Source: Winogradskyella ursingii (lineage in GTDB: Bacteria; Bacteroidota; Bacteroidia; Flavobacteriales; Flavobacteriaceae). From it: a stretch of DNA of 64,000 nucleotides. The stretch is from positions 434,001 to 498,000 of the forward strand of contig NZ_JABFDH010000002.1 of the NCBI RefSeq assembly GCF_013403975.1, in the 5' to 3' direction. The notes under the pieces are model-generated. The model ran no database searches, was not told the DNA's origin, and saw only the letters and a list, made by a program, of their open reading frames with translations. This document shows positions 52,755-60,804 of the stretch, piece after piece. The position numbers and the translations under genes are program-made. Positions within the stretch are counted from its first letter, which is position 1, and the number at the start of each line of letters is the position of its first letter.

Positions 52755-53195
52755 ATGGAAACTGTTCAATTTATTCATTCCTATTGGGCCTATTTGGTAC
52801 TTTTAGTTCTTGTAGTGGCTACTTTTAATGCTTTGTTCAAATTTTTTAGCAATAAGCCTTTTGACGCTATAGATTTTAGAATGTCGCTTTTTGCTTTGAT
52901 TACAATGCACATTCAGTTGCTAATTGGTATTATTTTATTTTTTACTAAAGATTATTTCGGAACGATTGAGGAAGTTGGTGGTATGGGAGAAGTGATGAAA
53001 AATGATGTATTACGCTCTAATATCATCGAGCATCCATTAACTATGATGATAGCGGTTGTTTTAGTGACTGTTGGTTATTCTAAACATAAGAAAAAGCTGG
53101 TTTCTAAACCAAAATTTAAGATGCTTGCTATTTTTTATACATTGGCACTAATACTTGTACTTGCTAAAATTCCTTGGAACTTGTGGTTTGATTAA
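52755..53195 (+). CDS. Small four-helix membrane protein (cytochrome b-like)
   Basis: A 146-residue protein with four hydrophobic helices (about 9-31, 44-65, 95-112 and 123-141) and histidines at or near the ends of helices (FIHSYW, TMHIQLLIG, IEHPLTMM), which could be haem ligands. From memory, similar flavobacterial proteins are annotated as cytochrome B; the heme role is unproven and the family is small. It is not related to the larger cytochrome b of bc1 complexes. Single gene with a promoter before and a terminator after. Confidence 0.6.
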   Translation: METVQFIHSYWAYLVLLVLVVATFNALFKFFSNKPFDAIDFRMSLFALITMHIQLLIGIILFFTKDYFGTIEEVGGMGEVMKNDVLRSNIIEHPLTMMIAVVLVTVGYSKHKKKLVSKPKFKMLAIFYTLALILVLAKIPWNLWFD

Positions 53196-53200
53196 AATAA

Positions 53201-53237
53201 AAAAATGCTCAAAATTATATTTTGAGCATTTTTTTTA
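53201..53237. terminator. Strong bidirectional hairpin terminator
   Basis: ATGCTCAAAAT (53205-53215) pairs perfectly with ATTTTGAGCAT (53219-53229), with a three-base loop, an A-run before and a T-run after, between convergent genes. Confidence 0.9.
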
Positions 53238-53254
53238 TAATTCAATTATAGATA

Positions 53255-54322
53255 TTATTCTTCGCTATCCTTTACTTCTTTAATCAGATAAACATAAACA
53301 GGAAAGTGGTCACTATACCCGTCTGTAAATCCTCCATCGGCAAAACTTCTAAACGGATAACCTTCATATCTTCCTCGTTTATTACTTAAATATGCCTTAT
53401 TGTAGATTCCAGCTTTCCAATATCTAAAGGATGAATAATCGTCCTCCAATAATGGTTGTGTTACCATAATCTGGTCAAACAAACTCCAAGCATCACGATA
53501 CGCGGTTGTTCCATATCCTTTCTCGGTAAACATTTTTTCAAACGGGTTATAGATGCCTTTTAAACCTACATCTTCTTTTTCTTTTTTTGCTTTTAATACT
53601 TCTTTTACACTATCGTTAGTTGGGTCATCGTTTAAATCTCCCATGGTAAAAATCTTAGCATAAGGATCTATGGATTGTAAAGAATCGATGATGCGCTTGT
53701 TCAACTTTGCGGCTCCCACTCTCTTCGAGCGACTTCGAGCTTCACCACCACTACGCGATGGCCAATGGTTGACGATGACGTGAATTAAATCACCATCCAA
53801 TTTACCAGAAACCAGCAACTGGTCTCTAGTGTAAACACGATTTCTTGTAAGATCATCATAAATTACCAACTCATGTGATTTTGAATCTATAGGTTGGAAC
53901 AACGCTTTTTGATATAATAGCGCTACGTCGATACTTCGTCTATCTGGTCCTTCGTAATGAATAATTCCGTAATCTTTACCTAAGAGTAGTGGATCATTCA
54001 CTAAATCTTCAAGAACTTGTCTGTTTTCAATTTCGCACACACCAATAATTGCGGGCGCATTCTTAGCCATATCGCTACCAATATTAGCAACCACGCGCGC
54101 CATATTCTTCACCTTTTTCTTATAGACTTCACCTCGATTGGCATTCATCTCCATAATAGGGCTTGCCTCATCGTATTTTGTAGGATCATTTATGGTATCA
54201 AATAGATTTTCTAAATTATAAAACGCGACGGTATGAATTTTAAAGCGTTTCTTTTCTTGTGCTGAAACATGAGTAATACTCAAGAAAGCGAGTAGAACAA
54301 AAAGTAATTTTATTGATTTCAT
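53255..54322 (-). CDS. Exported endonuclease/exonuclease/phosphatase family protein
   Basis: A 355-residue protein with a signal peptide (MKSIKLLFVLLAFLSITHVSAQ) and a complete EEP fold: FYNLENLFDT (with the metal Glu nearby), GVCEIENRQVL, NHWPSRSGGEARSRSKR, GDLNDDPTNDSV and the final SDHFPV. Such exported enzymes cleave phosphodiesters in nucleic acids or inositol phosphates. It is divergent from a TonB receptor and DUF5689 lipoprotein, with back-to-back promoters. Confidence 0.88.
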   Translation of the reverse strand: MKSIKLLFVLLAFLSITHVSAQEKKRFKIHTVAFYNLENLFDTINDPTKYDEASPIMEMNANRGEVYKKKVKNMARVVANIGSDMAKNAPAIIGVCEIENRQVLEDLVNDPLLLGKDYGIIHYEGPDRRSIDVALLYQKALFQPIDSKSHELVIYDDLTRNRVYTRDQLLVSGKLDGDLIHVIVNHWPSRSGGEARSRSKRVGAAKLNKRIIDSLQSIDPYAKIFTMGDLNDDPTNDSVKEVLKAKKEKEDVGLKGIYNPFEKMFTEKGYGTTAYRDAWSLFDQIMVTQPLLEDDYSSFRYWKAGIYNKAYLSNKRGRYEGYPFRSFADGGFTDGYSDHFPVYVYLIKEVKDSEE

Positions 54323-54366
54323 TTCTATATATTATATAATCGTTATGTCTAAAGCAAATTGCTTGC

Positions 54367-54374
54367 CAAAAGTA
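54367..54374 (-). promoter_or_regulatory. Promoter -7 element for the nuclease/phosphatase gene
   Basis: TACTTTTG on the minus strand is a perfect TAnnTTTG match, about 45 nt upstream of the ATG at 54322 and 20 nt from the divergent promoter. Confidence 0.55.
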
Positions 54375-54394
54375 TGTATTTATTATAAAAAACG

Positions 54395-54402
54395 TACATT
54401 TG
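54395..54402 (+). promoter_or_regulatory. Promoter -7 element for the TonB receptor gene
   Basis: TACATTTG is a perfect TAnnTTTG match 56 nt before the ATG, so the receptor mRNA has a leader of about 50 nt. It faces away from the promoter at 54367-54374. Confidence 0.55.
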
Positions 54403-54458
54403 CACGCCTTAAATAACTATTATTTAATGTACACTAACAATCAATTTTAATCTTAGGC

Positions 54459-57323
54459 ATGAAAAAAAGTTTTTTACTCTTTCTGTCGTTAACCGCTTTT
54501 ACTTTAGTAAGTTTTGCTCAGCAAACCTTAATCAAGGGAAGTGTTTTCGATGGAACTACAGGAGAACCAATTCCTGATGTGACAATTACTATTGAAGAGA
54601 CTGGACAAACTACAAAAACGGACGCAAAAGGTGAATTTAGGTTTGCCCAAAATGTACCGCTTGGAGAACAAGTTTTAAAAGTAGAAAAAGTCAGTTTTGT
54701 CACTAAACGCTATCCCATTATCGTAAACGAAGGACAGACCGTTGATATCAGCGGAATGACTTTGGATTTTGATGATAACAAAGACGATCTTTACATTATC
54801 TCTATTTCAGATGATAATCTTAATAGTGAAGATGATGGTTTAACGGATAATGTATCTGGCTTGTTACAAGCATCTAACGATGTTTTTCTCAATGCGGCCG
54901 CTTTTGACTTTAGCGCTACGTTTTTTAGACCAAGAGGTTTAGACAATGCCAACGGTAAGGTACTCATTAACGGTATTGAAATGAACAAACAGTTTAATGG
55001 TAGACCACAATGGGCCAATTGGGGAGGACTGAACGATGCACAAAGAAATCGCGAGTTTTCTATGGGTACGTCTGCTAATGATTACAACTTTGGAGACCTT
55101 GCTGGAACCAACAATATAATTATGCGCGCTTCAAAATATAGAGAAGGTGGTCGTATATCTTATGCATCTGCCAATAGAAGTTATACAGGTAGAGCTATGG
55201 GAAGTTATAGTTCTGGACTGTTAAAAGATGGGTGGTCCTTTTCTTTATTATTATCTAGACGTTTCGGGGAAGAAGGTTATGTTGATGGCACACTTTATGA
55301 TGCCAACTCAATTTTCGCAGCAGTTGAAAAACGAATTAATGCTAAACACAGCATCAACTTTACAAGTATTTATGCGCAAAATAGAAGAGGACGTTCAACC
55401 GCTATAACAGAAGAAGTTTTTGACCTTAAAGGAAGAAAATACAATCCTTTTTGGGGAAATTTAAATGGTGAACAACGCAACTCCAGAATGCGTGAAACCA
55501 ATGAGCCAATTTTAATGTTGAGCCACTATTGGGATATGACTCCTAAAGTAAGATTAAATACTAATGTCGCGTATCAGTTTGGTGAGATTGCCAATAGCAG
55601 AATAGATAATGGTGGTACACGTTTAGTTAGATTTAATGGAGAAACCTCATATATTGGTGGAGCACGAAATCCTACACCAGAGTATTATCAAAATCTACCA
55701 AGCTTTTTCTTACAGGATGCCAACCCAACTGCTTACGATTACCAACAAGCATTCTTAGCCCAAGAGGAATTTGTTAACGACGGTCAGTTAGATTGGAACA
55801 ATCTATATGAAGCCAACGCTATTTTAAGGAATCAAGGAGGTAATTCGCTTTACGCCATACAGTCGGATGTTATTGAGGATAAACAATTATCGATAAATTC
55901 AATTTTAGATGCGGAATTGGCAGAAAACATTAAACTTAATGCGGCAGTCAATTACAGACGCCTCAAAAGTGAAAACTATGCTAGAATTGAAGATCTTTTA
56001 GGCGGTACAGGTTATTTGGACGTAGATTTCTTTGCAGAAGAAGATGATAATGCTGCCATTGACGATGATATCGCAGCCAACTTAGCCCAGAGTGACGTTA
56101 ACAATCCCAACCGTATTGTAAGGGAAGGTGACAGATATAAATATAATTATGAAATAGATGCCAATGTAGTTAGCGCATTTGCACAGGCGCAATTCAAATA
56201 TAGCATCATTGATTTTTATGTAGGTGCAAATGTTTCTCAAACCAAATACCAAAGAACTGGACTTTACGAAAATGGCTTCTTTAGAGGTGGCGGTAATGAT
56301 GGCTCTTTTGGCGAGAGTGATAAATTGGATTTTTCTAACTACGGTGCAAAAGCAGGTTTTACATATAAAATCACTGGAAAGCATTTAGTAGATGTTAATG
56401 GAAGCTATTTCACAAAAGCACCAACGATTAGAAACTCTTTTAGTAATGCTAGACAGACCAATGCAAAAGTTATCGGCCTGGAAAGCGAAAAAATTCAATC
56501 TTTAGATGTGAGCTATATCTTTAGATCACCAATTGTTAAGGCAAGACTTACTGGATTCTATTCTGGTTTTAAAGATGGTACTGACATTGGTTTCTATTTT
56601 ACCGAAGACCTCGCAGGTTTAGGAGTGGACGAAGGCGATGCTTTTGTCCAGGAAATCATGACCAATATAGAAAGAAGACATGTTGGAGTAGAATTTGGTA
56701 TTGAAGCACAAGTAACTCCAACCATTAAATTAAAAGGTGCTGCTTCGGTTGGGCAATACACATTTAACAACAACCCTAATTTATACTTGACAAGTGTAGA
56801 TTTTGATGGTCCGTTGACCTTCGGTGATGGTACAACTCAGATCAAGGATTATCACGTAGCTGGTGGTCCAGAGCGCGCGTATCAAATTGGATTTGAATAT
56901 AGAGATCCAGAATACTGGAATATTGGAGTGACGAGCAACTTTTTCTCAAATGCATATTTAGATATGAGTAATTTGGCAAGATCAGCTAACTTTACTTCAG
57001 ATTTTGATGGCAATACGTTTAACGATTATGACCCAGTTTTGGCAAAAGAATTGTTGAAACAAGAACAATTTGACGATTATATGTTAGTAAATGTTATAGG
57101 TGGAAAATCTTGGAAAATAGACGATTATTTCGTTGGCTTCTTTGCTACGATTAATAACATTTTTAATCAAGAATACCGTACAGGAGGTTTTGAACAATCA
57201 CGATTGGCTAATTTCCGTCGTTTGCAAGAAGATAAATCACGCGAAAATGGCCCTGTTTTTGGTCCTAGATATTTCTATGGTAACGGTACTACATATTATC
57301 TAAACGTATATGTAAGATTTTAA
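54459..57323 (+). CDS. TonB-dependent receptor with carboxypeptidase-regulatory domain
   Basis: A 954-residue outer-membrane protein. Signal peptide to about residue 20 (SFAQ), a CarboxypepD_reg-like beta domain (24-105, IKGSVFDGTTGEPIPDVTITI), a plug domain (about 130-260) and a beta-barrel ending with the aromatic NVYVRF. The plug contains RPRGLDNANGKVLINGIEMN. It is not a SusC (no second short subunit SusD follows). The next gene is a DUF5689 lipoprotein, seven to 35 bases away; the ligand is unknown, but the neighbouring exported nuclease suggests nucleic-acid fragments or organophosphate. Confidence 0.9.
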   Translation: MKKSFLLFLSLTAFTLVSFAQQTLIKGSVFDGTTGEPIPDVTITIEETGQTTKTDAKGEFRFAQNVPLGEQVLKVEKVSFVTKRYPIIVNEGQTVDISGMTLDFDDNKDDLYIISISDDNLNSEDDGLTDNVSGLLQASNDVFLNAAAFDFSATFFRPRGLDNANGKVLINGIEMNKQFNGRPQWANWGGLNDAQRNREFSMGTSANDYNFGDLAGTNNIIMRASKYREGGRISYASANRSYTGRAMGSYSSGLLKDGWSFSLLLSRRFGEEGYVDGTLYDANSIFAAVEKRINAKHSINFTSIYAQNRRGRSTAITEEVFDLKGRKYNPFWGNLNGEQRNSRMRETNEPILMLSHYWDMTPKVRLNTNVAYQFGEIANSRIDNGGTRLVRFNGETSYIGGARNPTPEYYQNLPSFFLQDANPTAYDYQQAFLAQEEFVNDGQLDWNNLYEANAILRNQGGNSLYAIQSDVIEDKQLSINSILDAELAENIKLNAAVNYRRLKSENYARIEDLLGGTGYLDVDFFAEEDDNAAIDDDIAANLAQSDVNNPNRIVREGDRYKYNYEIDANVVSAFAQAQFKYSIIDFYVGANVSQTKYQRTGLYENGFFRGGGNDGSFGESDKLDFSNYGAKAGFTYKITGKHLVDVNGSYFTKAPTIRNSFSNARQTNAKVIGLESEKIQSLDVSYIFRSPIVKARLTGFYSGFKDGTDIGFYFTEDLAGLGVDEGDAFVQEIMTNIERRHVGVEFGIEAQVTPTIKLKGAASVGQYTFNNNPNLYLTSVDFDGPLTFGDGTTQIKDYHVAGGPERAYQIGFEYRDPEYWNIGVTSNFFSNAYLDMSNLARSANFTSDFDGNTFNDYDPVLAKELLKQEQFDDYMLVNVIGGKSWKIDDYFVGFFATINNIFNQEYRTGGFEQSRLANFRRLQEDKSRENGPVFGPRYFYGNGTTYYLNVYVRF

Positions 57324-57357
57324 AAAAGCTATGTTAGAACAAAATAAATTTAAACAA

Positions 57358-58779
57358 ATGAAAACTTTAAAAATTAACAAAATTATACTGCTATTAATAG
57401 GGTTAGTAGTATTTAACGGTTGCGTCGAAGACGATGATTTTAATACACCGGATACTTCTATAGTTGAGCCTGTTTTAGATGGTCCTGTAATTTCTATTGA
57501 TGCTGTTGCTGGTCAATTAGCTCAAGAACAAGATAATGGTGGTATGTTAGATTATGAAGATGAAGAAAGTGTAGTTACTTTCGCTTTTAACGACACAAAT
57601 CAGTATTTGGAAGGTTATGTAATTTCTTCCGATGAAGGTGGAAATTTCTTTGAAGAATTGATTCTTCAAGATCAACCAGAAAATCCAACTATCGGAATTA
57701 AACTTCTAATTGATGTCAATCCTTTATTTGTTAGATATGAAGTAGGTAGAAAGGTTTATATAAAATTAAATGGTTTGGCTGTAGGTATTACCAATGGTCT
57801 TCTTACTGTAGGTGCTCTTAATGGAAATGAAGTTGATAAAATACCGTCTGCCTCAGAGAACGATTTCATTTTGAGATCTGCTGAAAAAGCAACTTTAGTC
57901 CCTCTGCCATTAGCATTTGATGAGATTGCAGATGACAAAACCAACTTGTTTATACAATTGCAAGATGTACAGTTTAATAGAAACTTAGTTTTAGGCGATA
58001 ATCCTCAAACTTTCGCTTCTGAACCATCAGATGAATTTGATGGTGAGCGCACATTGGAAAGTTGTGCAACCGCTTCATCTATTACTTTCAGCACGAGCAC
58101 ATTTGCTGATTTCAAAGGTTTAACGCTTCCTTCTGGCAGAGGTAGCTTAAATGCTGTATTAACCAAAAACTTTTTTGGCGATGTCTTTAACGTATCAATC
58201 AACACCCCAGAAGATATTAATTTTGATAGTGCAGATCGTTGTGATCCAGATTTCTTAGAATGTAACGGAGCTTCTGGTGGAGGTTCGGAGATCTTTTCTG
58301 AAGACTTTAGCAATTTTGGCACGTATGCGTCAGAAGGGTGGACAAACACTAACGTTAGCGGCACGGATACGGACTGGTTTATCAGTAGTTTTAGTGGCAA
58401 CTTCTATTCTAGAGTTTCTGCGTTTAACTCTGGTAATGCCGAAGCCAATGTTTGGTTAGTTACACCAGCAGTAAATATGGATTCAACCACAGGAGAGGAA
58501 TTATCTTTTGATGTGGAAGCTGCATTTGACAATGGAACCATCCTTTCGGTTTTCGTTTCAACAGATTTTACCGGAGATCCTACAACGGCCACATGGCAAC
58601 TTTTGGATGCTACAATTCCTGCAGGCCCTTCAAGTGGTTTTGGTGGATTCAATACTGTTGGCCCAATAAACGTTTCATGTATAGATGGTGATGCTTATTT
58701 TGGTTTCTTCTATGAAGGATCTGATCCAAGCGCAACTACGAGGTATCACATAGACAATGTTGTGGTAACTGGCAATTAA
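57358..58779 (+). CDS. DUF5689 domain lipoprotein
   Basis: A 473-residue lipoprotein with the signal MKTLKINKIILLLIGLVVFNGC (Cys22). The DUF5689 region is about 35-280 (LEGYVISSDEGGNFFEELILQDQ; VYIKLNGLAVG); the C-terminal 160 residues are a beta-sandwich of the choice-of-anchor J type (EDFSNFGTYASEGWTN; SSGFGGFNTVGP). An in-frame ATG at 57331 would add nine residues without a signal, so the ATG at 57358 was chosen. Downstream partner of the TonB receptor; presumably its surface binding protein. Confidence 0.8.
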   Translation: MKTLKINKIILLLIGLVVFNGCVEDDDFNTPDTSIVEPVLDGPVISIDAVAGQLAQEQDNGGMLDYEDEESVVTFAFNDTNQYLEGYVISSDEGGNFFEELILQDQPENPTIGIKLLIDVNPLFVRYEVGRKVYIKLNGLAVGITNGLLTVGALNGNEVDKIPSASENDFILRSAEKATLVPLPLAFDEIADDKTNLFIQLQDVQFNRNLVLGDNPQTFASEPSDEFDGERTLESCATASSITFSTSTFADFKGLTLPSGRGSLNAVLTKNFFGDVFNVSINTPEDINFDSADRCDPDFLECNGASGGGSEIFSEDFSNFGTYASEGWTNTNVSGTDTDWFISSFSGNFYSRVSAFNSGNAEANVWLVTPAVNMDSTTGEELSFDVEAAFDNGTILSVFVSTDFTGDPTTATWQLLDATIPAGPSSGFGGFNTVGPINVSCIDGDAYFGFFYEGSDPSATTRYHIDNVVVTGN

Positions 58780-58800
58780 TTATAACTTATTAAATACCAA

Positions 58801-58832
58801 AAAACCACATCAACTATTTGATGTGGTTTTTT
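58801..58832. terminator. Strong hairpin terminator after the DUF5689 gene
   Basis: AACCACATCAA and TTGATGTGGTT form a perfect stem with the loop CTAT, followed by seven T. It ends the receptor/lipoprotein transcript. Confidence 0.88.
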
Positions 58833-58844
58833 TATTATTGCACT

Positions 58845-59207
58845 ATGCTAGACCGATATTATATTTCAATTTTCAACCATTACAAAAAGCAATTTGGTAA
58901 GAAGAGCTTGAACCTCGCACTTTTTTATATTTGCTCATTAGAGTTATCAATTATTCTAGCTGTCTTGGCATTTTTTATGGCTTTTGCCAGTCAAATGAAT
59001 ATGGATGTTATGTCTCCGATTAAATTCTGGATGCTTTTTTTATTAATTTCAATAGCAATCATATTTAAAAATTGGATGCGCTATAATGGCAAAAAAAGGA
59101 ACATTCTTAATGCAAAATTGAAGTCCCAAACAACACCTTTAATTCTTCTTTGGATTTTGCCTTTTGGATGTTTGTTTATAGCTTTGATTCTTTTACAAGT
59201 ACCATAA
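58845..59207 (+). CDS. Small hypothetical membrane protein, 120 residues
   Basis: Not recognised. From ATG at 58845 it has 120 residues with three hydrophobic segments (about 29-54, 60-76 and 98-118) separated by basic loops (NWMRYNGKKRNILNAKLKS). An in-frame ATG at 58818 lies within the preceding terminator and is rejected. It starts 13 nt after that terminator, so it needs its own promoter, which I could not identify. Confidence 0.55.
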   Translation: MLDRYYISIFNHYKKQFGKKSLNLALFYICSLELSIILAVLAFFMAFASQMNMDVMSPIKFWMLFLLISIAIIFKNWMRYNGKKRNILNAKLKSQTTPLILLWILPFGCLFIALILLQVP

Positions 59208-59265
59208 AAAAACGCTATCCTTTGGGACAGCGCTATGAAATTAATTTTTATGGACTAAAAAGGTT

Positions 59266-59778
59266 TTACTCAACTTTCTTTTCTTTACAGCATTCCATTT
59301 TACAGTCTTCTGAGCATGCTTTTTTATCTATTTTTGCATCTCCTGTGCAGCATTCCATCTTACAATCTGCTTTACAAGTTTTGGCGTCGCTTCCAAAGTT
59401 ATCTACATTTTTCATGTCTTTAACTTTATAAACCTCGCCAACTTTTGCAACAGTTTCTTCTAATGTCTTTGGTGTTACTTTGGCTTCGTCGTACTCTACC
59501 ATAGCCAAACGCTTGTCAAAATCTACTTTGGCACTTTTTACACCTTCAACTTTTGCCATTTTCTTTTCAATAGTCTTCGCACAACCCATAGCACAAGTCA
59601 TACCATCAATACTAAACTCTACCTTTGCATAGGTTGCATTTGGGTCTAGTGATTGTGAAACATCTTTATTTACAACTTCTACATCTACTGTTCTAACTTC
59701 TGGTTGCTCATTGTTCTTACACGATGCAAGGGTTGTCACCAAAAATGTTATTGCAAATATGCTTCTTAATGTCTTCAT
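59266..59778 (-). CDS. Heavy-metal-associated domain lipoprotein with Cys-rich tail
   Basis: A 170-residue protein with a lipoprotein signal (LVTTLASC, Cys20). Residues about 51-115 form a ferredoxin-like HMA domain; the metal-binding loop reads GMTCAMGC, that is Cys62-x-x-x-Cys66 where most have CxxC. The C-terminal 45 residues carry two copies of a cysteine motif, ending CKADCKMECC and CSEDCKMECC, giving eight extra cysteines. This suggests an extracytoplasmic metal scavenger or carrier, perhaps for copper. Convergent with the 120-residue gene. Confidence 0.8.
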   Translation of the reverse strand: MKTLRSIFAITFLVTTLASCKNNEQPEVRTVDVEVVNKDVSQSLDPNATYAKVEFSIDGMTCAMGCAKTIEKKMAKVEGVKSAKVDFDKRLAMVEYDEAKVTPKTLEETVAKVGEVYKVKDMKNVDNFGSDAKTCKADCKMECCTGDAKIDKKACSEDCKMECCKEKKVE

Positions 59779-59843
59779 TGAATTATTCTATTAAAATTTG
59801 GCTAAATCTAATAAATATTGATGTTTCTTGCATAACAATTAAC

Positions 59844-59851
59844 GAACTTTG
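59844..59851 (+). promoter_or_regulatory. Candidate promoter for the second DMT transporter
   Basis: GAACTTTG has one mismatch to TAnnTTTG, and a TTG about 23 nt upstream gives a plausible -33 element. The predicted transcript starts about 59858, after a GTG at 59851, which argues for the ATG at 59875 as translation start. Confidence 0.4.
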
Positions 59852-59874
59852 TGAATTCTTCACATAACTATTGT

Positions 59875-60753
59875 ATGAAAAATCTGAATATAAAATGGGT
59901 CTATCTTTTAATTTTATCAGCAATTTGGGGCAGCTCTTTTATTTTAATTAAAAAGGGGCTTTTAGGTCTTTCTGCATACCAACTTGGAGCGCTTCGTACT
60001 ATTATAACCGGCTTTATTCTATTGGCTTTTGGCTACCATAAACTGAAAACTATACCAAAACCAGCATGGAAATGGATTGCAATTTCGGGATTTCTTGGAT
60101 CATTTTTTCCTGCATTTCTCTTTGCTATTGCTGAAACTGAAATTGATAGTGTAGTAGCTTCAATATTAAATTCGTTAGTACCACTAAACACTATACTTTT
60201 GGGATTTGCTGTTTTTAAAATTGCCTCTACTAAAAAACAGATTTTAGGTGTTATTATCGGTTTTGTTGGAACTGCTATTTTAATTTTAGAAGGTTCTGAG
60301 CTCAATCCAAAACAGAACTATCTCTTTGCAGGATATGTTATTGTCGCAACTATAATGTATGCGGCTAATACCAATATCATTAAACGTTATCTACAAGACG
60401 TAAAGCCTTTGGCCATCGCTGCTGGAAATTACCTATTTATTATTGTGCCTGCTACTATCGTATTGTTGTTTTCTGATTTTTTTAATGCTACGACGTTTGA
60501 GAACCCTTTACTCTTAGAATCACTACTCTATGTGACGATTCTATCGGTCTTTGGTACGGCCTTAGCAAAAATCTATTTTTTTAGGCTTGTGCAAATATCA
60601 ACACCTGTTTTTGCGTCGTCAGTAACCTATTTGATGCCCGTAATTGCATTAGCTTGGGGTTTGTTGGATAATGAGACCTTTAGCATAATTCAAGCATTAG
60701 CGGCACTCTTAATTTTGGCTGGAGTTTATTTAGCCAATAAAAACAAGCCATAA
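59875..60753 (+). CDS. DMT-superfamily (EamA) transporter
   Basis: A 292-residue protein with ten hydrophobic segments in two EamA repeats (first: YLLILSAIWGSSFILIKKGL; second: GYVIVATIMYAANTNIIKRYL). The ending is basic (NKNKP). A different subfamily from the DMT transporter at 8615-9484. ATG at 59875 is preferred over a GTG at 59851 that lies at the promoter. Substrate unknown. Convergent with the M16 gene and separated by a hairpin. Confidence 0.85.
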   Translation: MKNLNIKWVYLLILSAIWGSSFILIKKGLLGLSAYQLGALRTIITGFILLAFGYHKLKTIPKPAWKWIAISGFLGSFFPAFLFAIAETEIDSVVASILNSLVPLNTILLGFAVFKIASTKKQILGVIIGFVGTAILILEGSELNPKQNYLFAGYVIVATIMYAANTNIIKRYLQDVKPLAIAAGNYLFIIVPATIVLLFSDFFNATTFENPLLLESLLYVTILSVFGTALAKIYFFRLVQISTPVFASSVTYLMPVIALAWGLLDNETFSIIQALAALLILAGVYLANKNKP

Positions 60754-60754
60754 A

Positions 60755-60784
60755 AAAACCGAAGCTTTCGCTCCGGTTTTATGT
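60755..60784. terminator. Bidirectional hairpin terminator
   Basis: AAAACCGaAGC pairs with GCTcCGGTTTT around the tetraloop TTTC, with an A-run before and a T-run after, between the DMT transporter and the M16 gene. Confidence 0.8.
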
Positions 60785-60804
60785 AAACATTTTTTATTTA
60801 ATAC

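Noticed and set aside
58818-58844. Upstream start for the 120-residue membrane protein
   Set aside because: The codons lie in the hairpin terminator of the preceding gene; the translation MMWFFYYC is simply the T-rich stem.
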